Assembly: GCA_015485355.1 (NCBI GenBank)
Contig: WFTQ01000108.1
Coordinates: forward strand, 1-47,970
DNA from: a bacterium
GTDB taxonomy: Bacteria; Calditrichota; Calditrichia; RBG-13-44-9; J042
DNA length: 47,970 bases
Direction: 5' to 3'
The position numbers and the translations under genes are program-made. Below are positions 1 to 8,300 of the stretch, in pieces. The notes under the pieces were generated by a model. It was not told where the DNA came from. It worked only from the letters and a program-made list of their open reading frames with translations, and ran no database searches. Position 1 is the first letter of the stretch; every line of letters begins with the position of its first letter.

Positions 1-1491
1 CTCATACTCCACATCAATCTGGGCTCGTTGCAATCTGCCCGAAAAGTCCACGTATACGACTTTGGTTTCGGTGTAAAAATCATATACCTCCCAGCCCCCT
101 TCCCGATGTCCATTGCCGGTGTGTTTGGTTCCACCAAAAGGCATGTGGGCTTCCGCCCCAATGGTGGGACCATTGATATAGGTAATGCCCGCATTGATAT
201 CCCGCATGGCACGAAAGGCCAGATTCACATCCTGGGTATAGATCGACGAAGACAACCCATAGTCGGTATCGTTTATAACCCGGATGGCCTCATCAAAGTC
301 TTGCACTCGAATGACCGACAGCACCGGTCCAAAGATTTCTTCCTGCTCGATGCGCATACCCGGTTTGACATCGACAAAGATCGTGGGCTTGTAGAACCAC
401 CCTTTGGCCAGTGCTCCATCGGCGGCCGGTTCCCCGCCGATCAGTAGGGTGGCGCCCTCTTTTTTACCGATCTCCACGTAGGAATGGATTTTTTCCCGGG
501 CTCCTTTGTTAATGACCGGCCCCACATCGGTTTCGGGCTGTAGTCCGTCCCCCAGTCGCAACCGGCGAACCCGTTCGGCCAGCATCTCCACAAATCGATC
601 GTGAATGTCTTGGTGCAATATGAGACGGCTGGTGGCGGTGCAACGTTGACCGGTCGTTCCAAAAGCCCCCCACAGCACGCCTTCCAGGGCCAGATCCAGC
701 CGAGCATCCGGCATCACAATCTGACCATTCTTTCCGCCCAATTCCAAAGAAACCCGCTTCAAATCCTTGCCTGCCCTGGAATTGATAAGGCTTCCCACTG
801 CAGAGGAACCGGTGAAGCTGATCAGATCCACATCCGGATGTTCGACCAGCGGAATACCCACCTGATTCCCTGTACCATGAACCAGGTTGATCACCTTTGG
901 CGGCAACCCCGCTTCCAACAAGATTTCCACCAGTTTGGTGGCCGTGGCCGGCGTATCGCTGGCGGGCTTAAACACCACCGTATTCCCCGATACCAGCGCG
1001 GGAAAAATCTTCCAGGTGGGAATGGCCATGGGGAAATTCCAGGGGGTAATGATGCCGGCCACCCCGATCGGTATACGAAAGGAGATGTTCATTTTATTGG
1101 GCAACTCCGACGGTGCCGTGTGTCCAAATAACCGTCGCGCCTCGGAAACGGCGTAATAAGCGGTGTCGATGCCTTCCTGCACGTCCCCCCGGGTTTCGGT
1201 CAATACCTTCCCCATCTCCCGGGTCATCAGCCGGGCGATCTCTTCCTTGCGCTCCGTTAACAGGTCCCCCACTTTCTTAATGATCATTCCTCGTTGGGGT
1301 GCAGGGACCAACCGCCATTCTTCATAGGCTTCCCGGGCAGCCTGTACGGCACGATCCACATCCTCTTTTCCGGACTTTGGGAAGATGCCGATCACTTCCT
1401 CCCAGTCGGCCGGATTGCGATTCTCGAAGGTCTCTCCCGTGGATGCCTCACACCACTCGCCATTGATAAAATTGTAATACTTTTCAGCCAT
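1..1491 (-). CDS. Aldehyde dehydrogenase family protein (3' end beyond window)
   Basis: NAD(P)-dependent oxidation of an aldehyde to a carboxylate; the substrate cannot be read from sequence. The frame is open from the ATG at 1491 to base 1 (497 codons), so only the extreme C-terminus is missing. The ALDH marks are all present: the FTGSSAVG nucleotide-binding turn, LELGGKN with the general-base Glu near residue 250, and GTTGQRC with the nucleophilic Cys near residue 284. It also has the EEIFGPV block and the PFGGTKHTGNGHREGG C-terminal block. The start is supported by an AAAGGAGG ribosome site just upstream. The C-terminal style resembles semialdehyde dehydrogenases (2-oxoglutarate or aminoadipate semialdehyde types), but that is only a hint. 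The family is certain; the substrate is unknown. Confidence 0.93.
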   Translation of the reverse strand, partial: MAEKYYNFINGEWCEASTGETFENRNPADWEEVIGIFPKSGKEDVDRAVQAAREAYEEWRLVPAPQRGMIIKKVGDLLTERKEEIARLMTREMGKVLTETRGDVQEGIDTAYYAVSEARRLFGHTAPSELPNKMNISFRIPIGVAGIITPWNFPMAIPTWKIFPALVSGNTVVFKPASDTPATATKLVEILLEAGLPPKVINLVHGTGNQVGIPLVEHPDVDLISFTGSSAVGSLINSRAGKDLKRVSLELGGKNGQIVMPDARLDLALEGVLWGAFGTTGQRCTATSRLILHQDIHDRFVEMLAERVRRLRLGDGLQPETDVGPVINKGAREKIHSYVEIGKKEGATLLIGGEPAADGALAKGWFYKPTIFVDVKPGMRIEQEEIFGPVLSVIRVQDFDEAIRVINDTDYGLSSSIYTQDVNLAFRAMRDINAGITYINGPTIGAEAHMPFGGTKHTGNGHREGGWEVYDFYTETKVVYVDFSGRLQRAQIDVEYE

Positions 1492-1626
1492 GACCGGCCT
1501 CCTTTCATGTAATTAAAATAGACCAAACAGGTTCTTATTGCCGATCGAAATTAAAAAACCGCCTACCGCATTAGCAACGGAAAGGATTTTTTCCAGAAAT
1601 CTGGAGGGCAACCGCATTCCAGGCAT

Positions 1627-2520
1627 TTAAAATAGAACGTGCAAACCGACAAGGTTCACCCCGGTGCCGGACACCCGGAGGGGGGTGATTTTCAAGGAAA
1701 GTGTCGACGGTTTTGGGGAAGTGGAACGGTTCAATACCCGCCAGCCCACAGCATACCCCAGAGCGGCACTGGGAACGACATCGGACAGCCAGTGAGCATT
1801 GTGATAGATGCGTGCCGCCGCCACGAGCACCGCCGCACCGTAGAAGAAACCTTTCCACATCGGGTGATCCACCTGTTCGGCCACCACCGTGGAGGCGGCA
1901 AATGCCACCACAGTATGTCCCGAAGTAAAGGACCGATAGCGCACCGATCCGTTGAACGGACGAAACACGTAGGGATCATCGCCTCCATAAGGCCGCTGCC
2001 GTCCCACTACCACTTTGATTGCCGCCGAAATCAGCCCCACATAGGTGAGGGCCTCGGTGGCATAGAGCGCCGTTCGCCGCAGCCGGGGCATATCCAGCAC
2101 CAATCCGGCACCATAGGCTATCATTAAATACACCTGAGTGTACTGATTGCCATGATAGGCATCGATGGCGAACAACAGGTCGGCCCAGCGGGACTGTCGA
2201 CTTTGTGCCAAACGCTTCAGCCGAAGGTCCTGGGTGGACAACCCCGCCGTGCCCGCCAACCAAAGCCCCACCCTTTGCCAATCGCCGCTCTCGAAACGTA
2301 GAGGGGCCAGCAACACATCGGCTCCGGTTTCCAGAAAATGTCGACCATCCTGACGCAGGGTATCGAGTACGTTCATGGCATGAACACCATTCCCCTCCCG
2401 GAGGATGGGAATCAGGGCCATCAGAACCCATAACCACAGCCCGTACCGGGACAACGCATACCGCCCCCCAGGTCTCCCTTCCGGGCCAAAGGGTATCGGC
2501 ATTTGATCTTTACTCACCAT
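1627..2520 (-). CDS. PAP2-family membrane phosphatase
   Basis: Acid phosphatase of the PAP2 superfamily, 297 residues. These integral-membrane enzymes dephosphorylate lipid phosphates such as undecaprenyl pyrophosphate or phosphatidate. The three-part active site is visible: KVVVGRQRP (motif 1), SFTSGH (motif 2, with the catalytic His) and RIYHNAHWLSDV (motif 3, His plus Asp). A hydrophobic N-terminal stretch (LWLWVLMALIPIL) precedes a long non-conserved linker, then a multi-helix core. The 3' end is 135 bases from the aldehyde dehydrogenase start, and the 5' end is 15 bases from the exonuclease stop, so it may be cotranscribed with the exonuclease. No strong ribosome site is seen at the chosen ATG, so the N-terminus is uncertain. 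The specific lipid substrate is unknown. Confidence 0.88.
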   Translation of the reverse strand: MVSKDQMPIPFGPEGRPGGRYALSRYGLWLWVLMALIPILREGNGVHAMNVLDTLRQDGRHFLETGADVLLAPLRFESGDWQRVGLWLAGTAGLSTQDLRLKRLAQSRQSRWADLLFAIDAYHGNQYTQVYLMIAYGAGLVLDMPRLRRTALYATEALTYVGLISAAIKVVVGRQRPYGGDDPYVFRPFNGSVRYRSFTSGHTVVAFAASTVVAEQVDHPMWKGFFYGAAVLVAAARIYHNAHWLSDVVPSAALGYAVGWRVLNRSTSPKPSTLSLKITPLRVSGTGVNLVGLHVLF

Positions 2521-2535
2521 TCACAAACCGGCTGA

Positions 2536-3216
2536 TCATTCCGTACTGAATCGATAATTTTCCACAGGGATGACCGCACCACGATGGTAAATTTTTTGCC
2601 ACAGGTTTAATGTGGTGGCGACATCAAACTCGCAGTAGTGCACGATGCGTTCCCATTCACCCTTTCGATAGGCGGCCAGCACCTGATCCCCGCTCAAATC
2701 TTGCTTGGGACTGGGAATATCAAACAATTCCGCCAGTATTCCCAGCGGCAGCGCCCTTTGCACGTCCCAATTGTAATAAACCATCATCAAATCGAAATGA
2801 GGGCTGGTTTGATATCGTCGAAGATTGCTGAAAGCACTATTGGCCGGGGGGATACCGTGATGAGCCATCCGCTGCAAAAGAAAGGGCACATCGAAATGAA
2901 TCCCATTATAATGAATAAACACGCCCCGGAATCCCGCCAGGACCTCATTAAATTCATGCAAAATGTTGTATTCGTCATCGCCGAAAAGGGATTTTAAACG
3001 GATGTATCGATCGTCTTGAATATACCCCATCGAGATACAAATGACCTTGCCGAAATCCCCATGGGTGCTGGCAAAATAATCAAAATCATAGTCCGGATTG
3101 CGTTCCTGCAGGCGCTCAATCTTTTTCTGAATACTCTCCCGCACCGAAGGACTGTAACGATGAAGGGGCGCTTCCGGGACCGTCTCGATATCGAAGGCCA
3201 GATGATCGGCAGGCAT
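2536..3216 (-). CDS. Predicted PolB-type 3'-5' exonuclease (DnaQ-like fold)
   Basis: Stand-alone 3'-5' exonuclease of 226 residues, related to the proofreading domain of family-B DNA polymerases (the PF10108-type family). The DEDD residues fall in three motifs: FDIET near residue 8 (ExoI), YNGIHFDVPFL near residue 102 (ExoII) and YCEFDVATT near residue 190 (ExoIII). No polymerase domain is attached, and the length matches the stand-alone family. A plausible sigma70 promoter lies 53 to 81 bases upstream. The family's cellular role is not well established; DNA or RNA end trimming is an inference. It sits with other nuclease-like or uncharacterised genes (DUF1848, DUF429) upstream of the ATPase-PglZ gene, which may be coincidence. 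Confidence 0.85.
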   Translation of the reverse strand: MPADHLAFDIETVPEAPLHRYSPSVRESIQKKIERLQERNPDYDFDYFASTHGDFGKVICISMGYIQDDRYIRLKSLFGDDEYNILHEFNEVLAGFRGVFIHYNGIHFDVPFLLQRMAHHGIPPANSAFSNLRRYQTSPHFDLMMVYYNWDVQRALPLGILAELFDIPSPKQDLSGDQVLAAYRKGEWERIVHYCEFDVATTLNLWQKIYHRGAVIPVENYRFSTE

Positions 3217-3268
3217 CGGGATTACCTTGTGATTTTGAGTGAAAAGATTTTTCTTTATGTCAGATGGA

Positions 3269-3297
3269 ATTATGCCAATTTTTTATCACCAATGCAA
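3269..3297 (-). promoter_or_regulatory. Candidate sigma70 promoter for the exonuclease gene
   Basis: On the minus strand, TTGCAT and CATAAT are separated by 17 bases, about 53 bases before the ATG. The hexamers and spacing are read directly; promoter activity is inferred. Confidence 0.4.
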
Positions 3298-3342
3298 CCG
3301 AAAAAGAAGGGATCGGCCCCAATGGAAGCACCCACTTATGCC

Positions 3343-4206
3343 CTACTTCCATCTGGGATTGGCGTAACAATAAAGACAACCCAAATAACACGGCTGAAGC
3401 TGATAATCTCCGACGTCAATGGAGGAGGTACACCCACAATCTTTGCGGGTGGGCGCTTTTGCTTCCGTCACCTTTCCTCTGGATGACAATTGATTCAGCA
3501 ATTGCCCGTCGATGCAACGGCCTTTTGCCATGCCCGGAAGCTGAAGCAGCCTGTCATTGCAACAACTGTACAACCGGATTCCATATTCCCGGGCGATGGC
3601 CAGCATTTCCTGTAGTATTTTGAACCGCTCAGGATCCTCCAGATTCACCAGCCGGGCCCGAGGGTATTTCTTGCGAAATCGACGGATAAACTTTGTATAA
3701 GGGGTCACAAAGCTGAGATAACAACGGGACACTCCCAATTGAGCCACCTGCCGGCACAGTTCCCGAAATTCCTCCGAACGGTAATTGGTGTGCCCACATC
3801 CATTTTCCACCCAGAATACCAGGGGATCGTATCGCCAGGTAATGCGGCGGCCTCCGTAAAGAAATGCCAGTCGTTCCAACTGTCGTAAAGCAACAGGAAC
3901 CGGGTTTTGGTGTTTCTCCAAGGCGGGGTGATGGCTAACGATGGTGAAATGAAAAAACAGCTGATAGTCCTGAAAGAAGTGGCGATGTTTCAGAAACACG
4001 TTGTAATTCCGGGACCAGAAGACAATCCATTCCACCGTTCGCGGCGAAAGGTCGACCACCTTCACCTGGCGGCGGTAAAAGGGATTGCGGACCTCCACTT
4101 TGCCCCGGCGAATTTGTTCCATGAACCATTTCAAATAAAAGGCCGGAATGTCCGTTCGCCGCGAGGCCGATATCACCGTCTTCCGATTCATTTTCCAGGC
4201 CGCCAT
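3343..4206 (-). CDS. DUF1848 family protein (putative Fe-S protein)
   Basis: Protein of 287 residues that opens with SASRRTDIPAFY, the hallmark of DUF1848 (PF08902). The C-terminus carries a Cys-rich patch: CGCTSS, then PCYLGCLYCYANP. This looks like the cluster-binding loops of radical-SAM/SPL-like proteins and suggests an Fe-S cluster, but no enzymatic activity is established for the family. I place the start at 4206 because AGGA lies five bases upstream; an ATG at 4191 (MNRKTV) and one at 4233 are also in frame. It is divergent from the DUF429 gene across a short AT-rich gap. Function unknown. Confidence 0.82.
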   Translation of the reverse strand: MAAWKMNRKTVISASRRTDIPAFYLKWFMEQIRRGKVEVRNPFYRRQVKVVDLSPRTVEWIVFWSRNYNVFLKHRHFFQDYQLFFHFTIVSHHPALEKHQNPVPVALRQLERLAFLYGGRRITWRYDPLVFWVENGCGHTNYRSEEFRELCRQVAQLGVSRCYLSFVTPYTKFIRRFRKKYPRARLVNLEDPERFKILQEMLAIAREYGIRLYSCCNDRLLQLPGMAKGRCIDGQLLNQLSSRGKVTEAKAPTRKDCGCTSSIDVGDYQLQPCYLGCLYCYANPRWK

Positions 4207-4366
4207 TTTTTCCTGAAACGATCGATGCTGCACCCGGGTTTCTTATGTATATTTCGTTTGTCTTAAATACAAAACCCGGGTCCAGGAAAAGAAAAAGAGA
4301 TGTATGTCTGGAGTAAACCAAACAAGCCGATCTATCCTTACCAGAGGGCAGGCAAAGGTTAAAGCC

Positions 4367-5188
4367 ATGGGAGTTCAGGAGGACCTATTGATCGGGGTGG
4401 ATTTTAGTGGTGCTCAACGGGCCGGCCGAAAAATCTGGATAGCCGAAGCCAGGGGCCGGAAGAAGGGGGTATGCTTGTTATCCGTGGAAACTGCGGCCCA
4501 AAAGTTAGGGCTCCCTTCGGGAGAACGAGAACGGATATACCCAGCATTGTGCCACTATTTGATGCACCGGATGCCCCGGGCGGTCGGTCTGGATTTTCCT
4601 TTTGGACTGCCGGCACCGCTGACCCACGCTCCCAATCTTATCGACTTCATCCTCCGGTTTCCCCGGCGGTTTCCAGACCTCCGCAACTTTGAACCCCTTC
4701 GTCGTCAGGCTTCCCGGCGGGGAGAACCCAAACGACAAACCGACATGGAAGGGAAAGCCCCTTTCTCACCTCTAAATTTGAGACTATACCGCCAGACCTA
4801 TTTCGGGATAAAAGAGGTACTGGCCCCATTGCTCCAAACGGGACGGTTTGGCATCCCGCCGGTACAACCCCTCGATAACCAACGAACCGGGTTACTGGAA
4901 GTCTGTCCCGCATCGTTGTTAAAAAAATTGGGATTGTATCGGCCGTACAAAGGCCATTCCCCGGCACAACGGAGACACCGAGAAACCATTTTGCACTATT
5001 TTCTACGCCAGGAAAGGCTTGACCTCGCCCACGCATCGCTTTACGAGACCCTGGTAAACGATCAAGGGGGAGATGCCCTGGATAGTTTTCTGGCCCTCTG
5101 GATTGCTTTTACCGCCGTTCGGCGCTCCGACTGGACCCGACGCCCTTTGAATCCGCTAACCCGAAAAGAAGGTTTTATCTTTTTCTAA
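4367..5188 (+). CDS. DUF429 family protein (RNase H-like fold)
   Basis: About 273 residues. DUF429 is described as a predicted nuclease family with an RNase H-like fold. Signature segments are GVDFSGA near the N-terminus, GLDFPFGLP in the middle (acidic residue in a beta-strand), LEVCPASL, and GGDALDSFLAL near the C-terminus. I chose the ATG at 4367 because the family motif follows directly; an in-frame ATG at 4304 would add 21 unconserved residues. It is the only plus-strand gene among minus-strand neighbours here and is divergent from DUF1848. Substrate and role are unknown; nuclease activity is a family-level prediction only. Confidence 0.8.
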   Translation: MGVQEDLLIGVDFSGAQRAGRKIWIAEARGRKKGVCLLSVETAAQKLGLPSGERERIYPALCHYLMHRMPRAVGLDFPFGLPAPLTHAPNLIDFILRFPRRFPDLRNFEPLRRQASRRGEPKRQTDMEGKAPFSPLNLRLYRQTYFGIKEVLAPLLQTGRFGIPPVQPLDNQRTGLLEVCPASLLKKLGLYRPYKGHSPAQRRHRETILHYFLRQERLDLAHASLYETLVNDQGGDALDSFLALWIAFTAVRRSDWTRRPLNPLTRKEGFIFF

Positions 5189-5239
5189 TGTTTGGCATGG
5201 GCTAATAACGATTGGGCATAATTAACAGAAGGGGCGGGC

Positions 5240-5351
5240 TGTCATGCCGAGGAGCGCCGGCGAGGAAGCATCTCCCAAACGACCGTGGAGATGCTTCGCT
5301 GCGCTCAGAATGCCAGGGGAGCATTGTCACACCGAGCGTCAGCGAAACACC
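5240..5351. repeat. Interspersed repeat: two inverted units plus a third partial unit
   Basis: Between DUF429 and the ATPase-PglZ gene. The first unit (5240-5274) begins TGTCATGCCGAG and ends AAGCATCTC. The second unit (5288-5318) is inverted, starting GAGATGCTTCGCTGCGCTCA. The third partial unit (5325-5351) begins TGTCACACCGAGCG in the orientation of the first. The facing GCATCTC/GAGATGC arms can pair around a 13-base spacer. From memory, the TGTCAT-CTGAGCG-GCGAAGCATCTC pattern recurs between genes in many unrelated bacterial genomes. No ORF and no transposase are present. Confidence 0.65.
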
Positions 5352-5391
5352 ACAAAAATGACCGGGAAAATGCTTTACCCGCCGGTGACCA

Positions 5392-8300
5392 TCAAGACTC
5401 CGCGGCACCCCACAAGGTCAAGGGAACAATTTTTTCAAAAAAGGAATCTCCTCCGTGCTGGAAATGGGCCTCCTTTGCAACAAAACCATGGTCAGCGGTG
5501 ACGAGAACAAAGGCATGGGGCGGAATTCTCTTCAGCACAGGAATGAAAAGAGATTTCATCCGCACCTGTAGCACCTGGTAAATGGTTCCCAGGGGTTCCC
5601 GGCGTTCGTGCAGTAATCGGTCCAGGATAGTCACATTCAGCACCAGTAAGGGCAGTTTTTTCTCCAGAGCGGAGAGAACTTCACTTTCCGCCGATGGTTT
5701 TTCGGCCAGTTTCACCAGATGCCATTGCAGCGCCCCAGTGGCATTCAACAATTGTTCCAACAGCACCGGACGGTTGATTTCCGTGGTGGTGGGACTATTC
5801 ACTTCCACCGCGGCGGTGAACAAAATCGGGCGGTTGTGTAATGCGTCCGCCAGCAAGGGTTCCACGATCTTCCAGGCGTCCATGCGAAGGGCGTCGATGA
5901 TAACCGCCACCAGCGGGTGCTCATCGGAATGCAATAAAGCGGTTAATCGGCGGGGCCATTGGGCAAGGTGGAAATATGCCATCGGCAGCGATTTTTTCGA
6001 GAACGCCGGCACAGGGAACGTGAGTTTATGCTCCAACAGCTGAATTTTTTGGGTGACTGACTTCCATTTTTCATCGGGAATCAATTCCAATCGACGATTT
6101 TTCTCTTCCAAGACACTCTTTAACAAGGGCAGTTGCCATCCATCCTGCAGATAAAACACCAGCGGATGTTCGCCCTTTCGGTGGATGAGTTCCAACAACA
6201 TCAGGTAATCGTGGAGCAAGCGAAGGTGCTCCCATTGTTGCCGGCGGGAGTGCCGACTTAAATTTTTTCCCAATGCTTGCAACAAGTCTACCGGGGTTTC
6301 CGTGGGGGCCAGTTGTCGGAGGAGTGCTTTTGTGGCTTTGCGCGAAAGTTCCTCCCACATTGTTTCTTTTTCGATGAAACGCGCCAGCTCCGGTAATGGT
6401 TGCCCGGCGGGTTGTATCAGTTTTTCCAGCTGTTCCAGAGTACCCTTTTCAACCAGCGCCAATGCGACCTGCTCCCAATCTTTCTGCCAACTGGATTCCG
6501 CTGGAGCCGTTTGCAGTTTTTCCTTGGCACCATGGCGAAACCGATACTGTTCCTGCACCCAATTTTCCCAGGCGGGTCGAGCATGCTGAACGGCCCACCG
6601 CAAGAGCCAGAAAGCTTCAAAAAAGCGCCGGCCTTCTTCATGAATGAGGTCAGTAAAATCGTGGTAGTTGGCGGGATCGAGCCGAGGAAATTTTTCGGGA
6701 TGGCGAATGTGCACAAACGTGTTTTCATCCACGGTATGTCCCTCCGTGAGCCACTTATCGAAAATGTCCCGGATTTCCTTCACCGTAAGCTGTCGACCCA
6801 CAAGGGCTTGCTCCAACTGGTGCCAATCGCGTCGTAAAATGAGCACCCGTCCCTGCACCGCCTGCTCGATGTGCTCCAGCACTTCTTGATTCAGCAGGTG
6901 CAGAAGTTCGTTTGTCCGACTGTCCATTTGTTGCACCGGAAAGGCCAGCACCTTTTCCAGCTGATCGGCCAGTAACGGTTTCTTTATCTGACGGAGATTT
7001 TGGACATATTCTTCCAGAATCCAGCGAAAACGCGACTGCAGTTGCTCCAGGAAACTCCGAATTCCCGATGCGGCCATTTGCCGGAGGCTCTGTTGGCGGG
7101 ACTGGGGCGCTTGTTGACCGGGCACGAATCCACATTCGCAAAAGGCGCGATGGGTCAGTTGTTTCTCCACCAGACGCCCACAGGGAACCGGCAAGTCCAA
7201 AAGCTGCTGTTGAACAGCGATCCAATCGGGATCCGGAACGATACTGGGCGAATGATGCAGCCGCTTAAGCAGCTGAATTTCCACCGATTGTTCCAGTTGT
7301 CCCCTTTCCTGAAATACCGATTGCTGATAATATTGCTGGTGCAATTTTTGGTACAGGGCGATGTATTGACGCCGCACCTGGTAAAAGCGGCGAGAAAGTT
7401 GTTCCAGCGCCTCGGGTTCCAGCACCAGCGAGGTGGTGAGTTTCCGCCGGATATCCTGCAGTTCCTGAATCTCCGGATACACCACCCGGGAACCGGATTG
7501 CTTAAATGCCGGCTGGGAAAGATAATGGTAAATCTGATTCAGCTCCCCAAAGCGGCCTTCCAGAACCTGAATGGTATTTTCCAGCTGTGCGACATTTTCC
7601 GGAAGACCGGCAAACGATTGCAAGCCCAGGTTTGACACCAGCTGTTCCAGCCCTTCGGTGGAAGAGAGCGAGGGTTTGAAATGGCGGGAAAATTGCAACA
7701 ATGCCTCCGGGATGGGTGTCAATTTTTCTTTCAACGTTTCGTAAAAGGGGTAATTTTGCATGCGCTCCGTTAACTCGCGCCACCGGTTTAAGAGCTGTTG
7801 CAATGTTTCCCTTAATTGCCGCATTCGGCGCCAGTACATTTCCTGAATGGTGAAGGAAAAGCCGGGGGGAATGTCGGCAAAGTCGTTCAGTCGCCGGAAA
7901 GAATGCAGGGCATTTTGCACCTCTTCGCGCACCAGTTTGCCACGTCCCACTCCGTCGATGCCGCCGTCTTCCAGCTGGGAAAGGGAGTGGAAGACAACGG
8001 AATTGCCGCTTAAAAAAGACGTGAGTCGACCGGTGGCCAGCAAGGCTCCCATGAGCAGCCGAAAAACCTCCGGACTTAAGCCCCATTCTCCTTTTCGGAA
8101 TCGCCAGTACAGCGCGTATAGGCTCACAATTTGATCCCCCTGGCAACGATCCAGGATCGCTTTCAGCAGGGGTTGTTTGTTCGGGTCGATGCGCAGGACG
8201 TACCGCTCGTTTTCCAGCGCCACCATTTTCAAAGGGGTGAGGAATGTTTCGATGAGCACGTCCAGGTGCCTTTCCCGGGCTTCAGCGCGGTGCAGGCTGC

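Noticed and set aside
6999-8146. Several 100-215-residue ORFs inside the ATPase-PglZ gene on both strands
   Set aside because: They lie wholly inside an intact 5.3-kb frame with clear domains and show Arg/Pro/Ser-rich translation.
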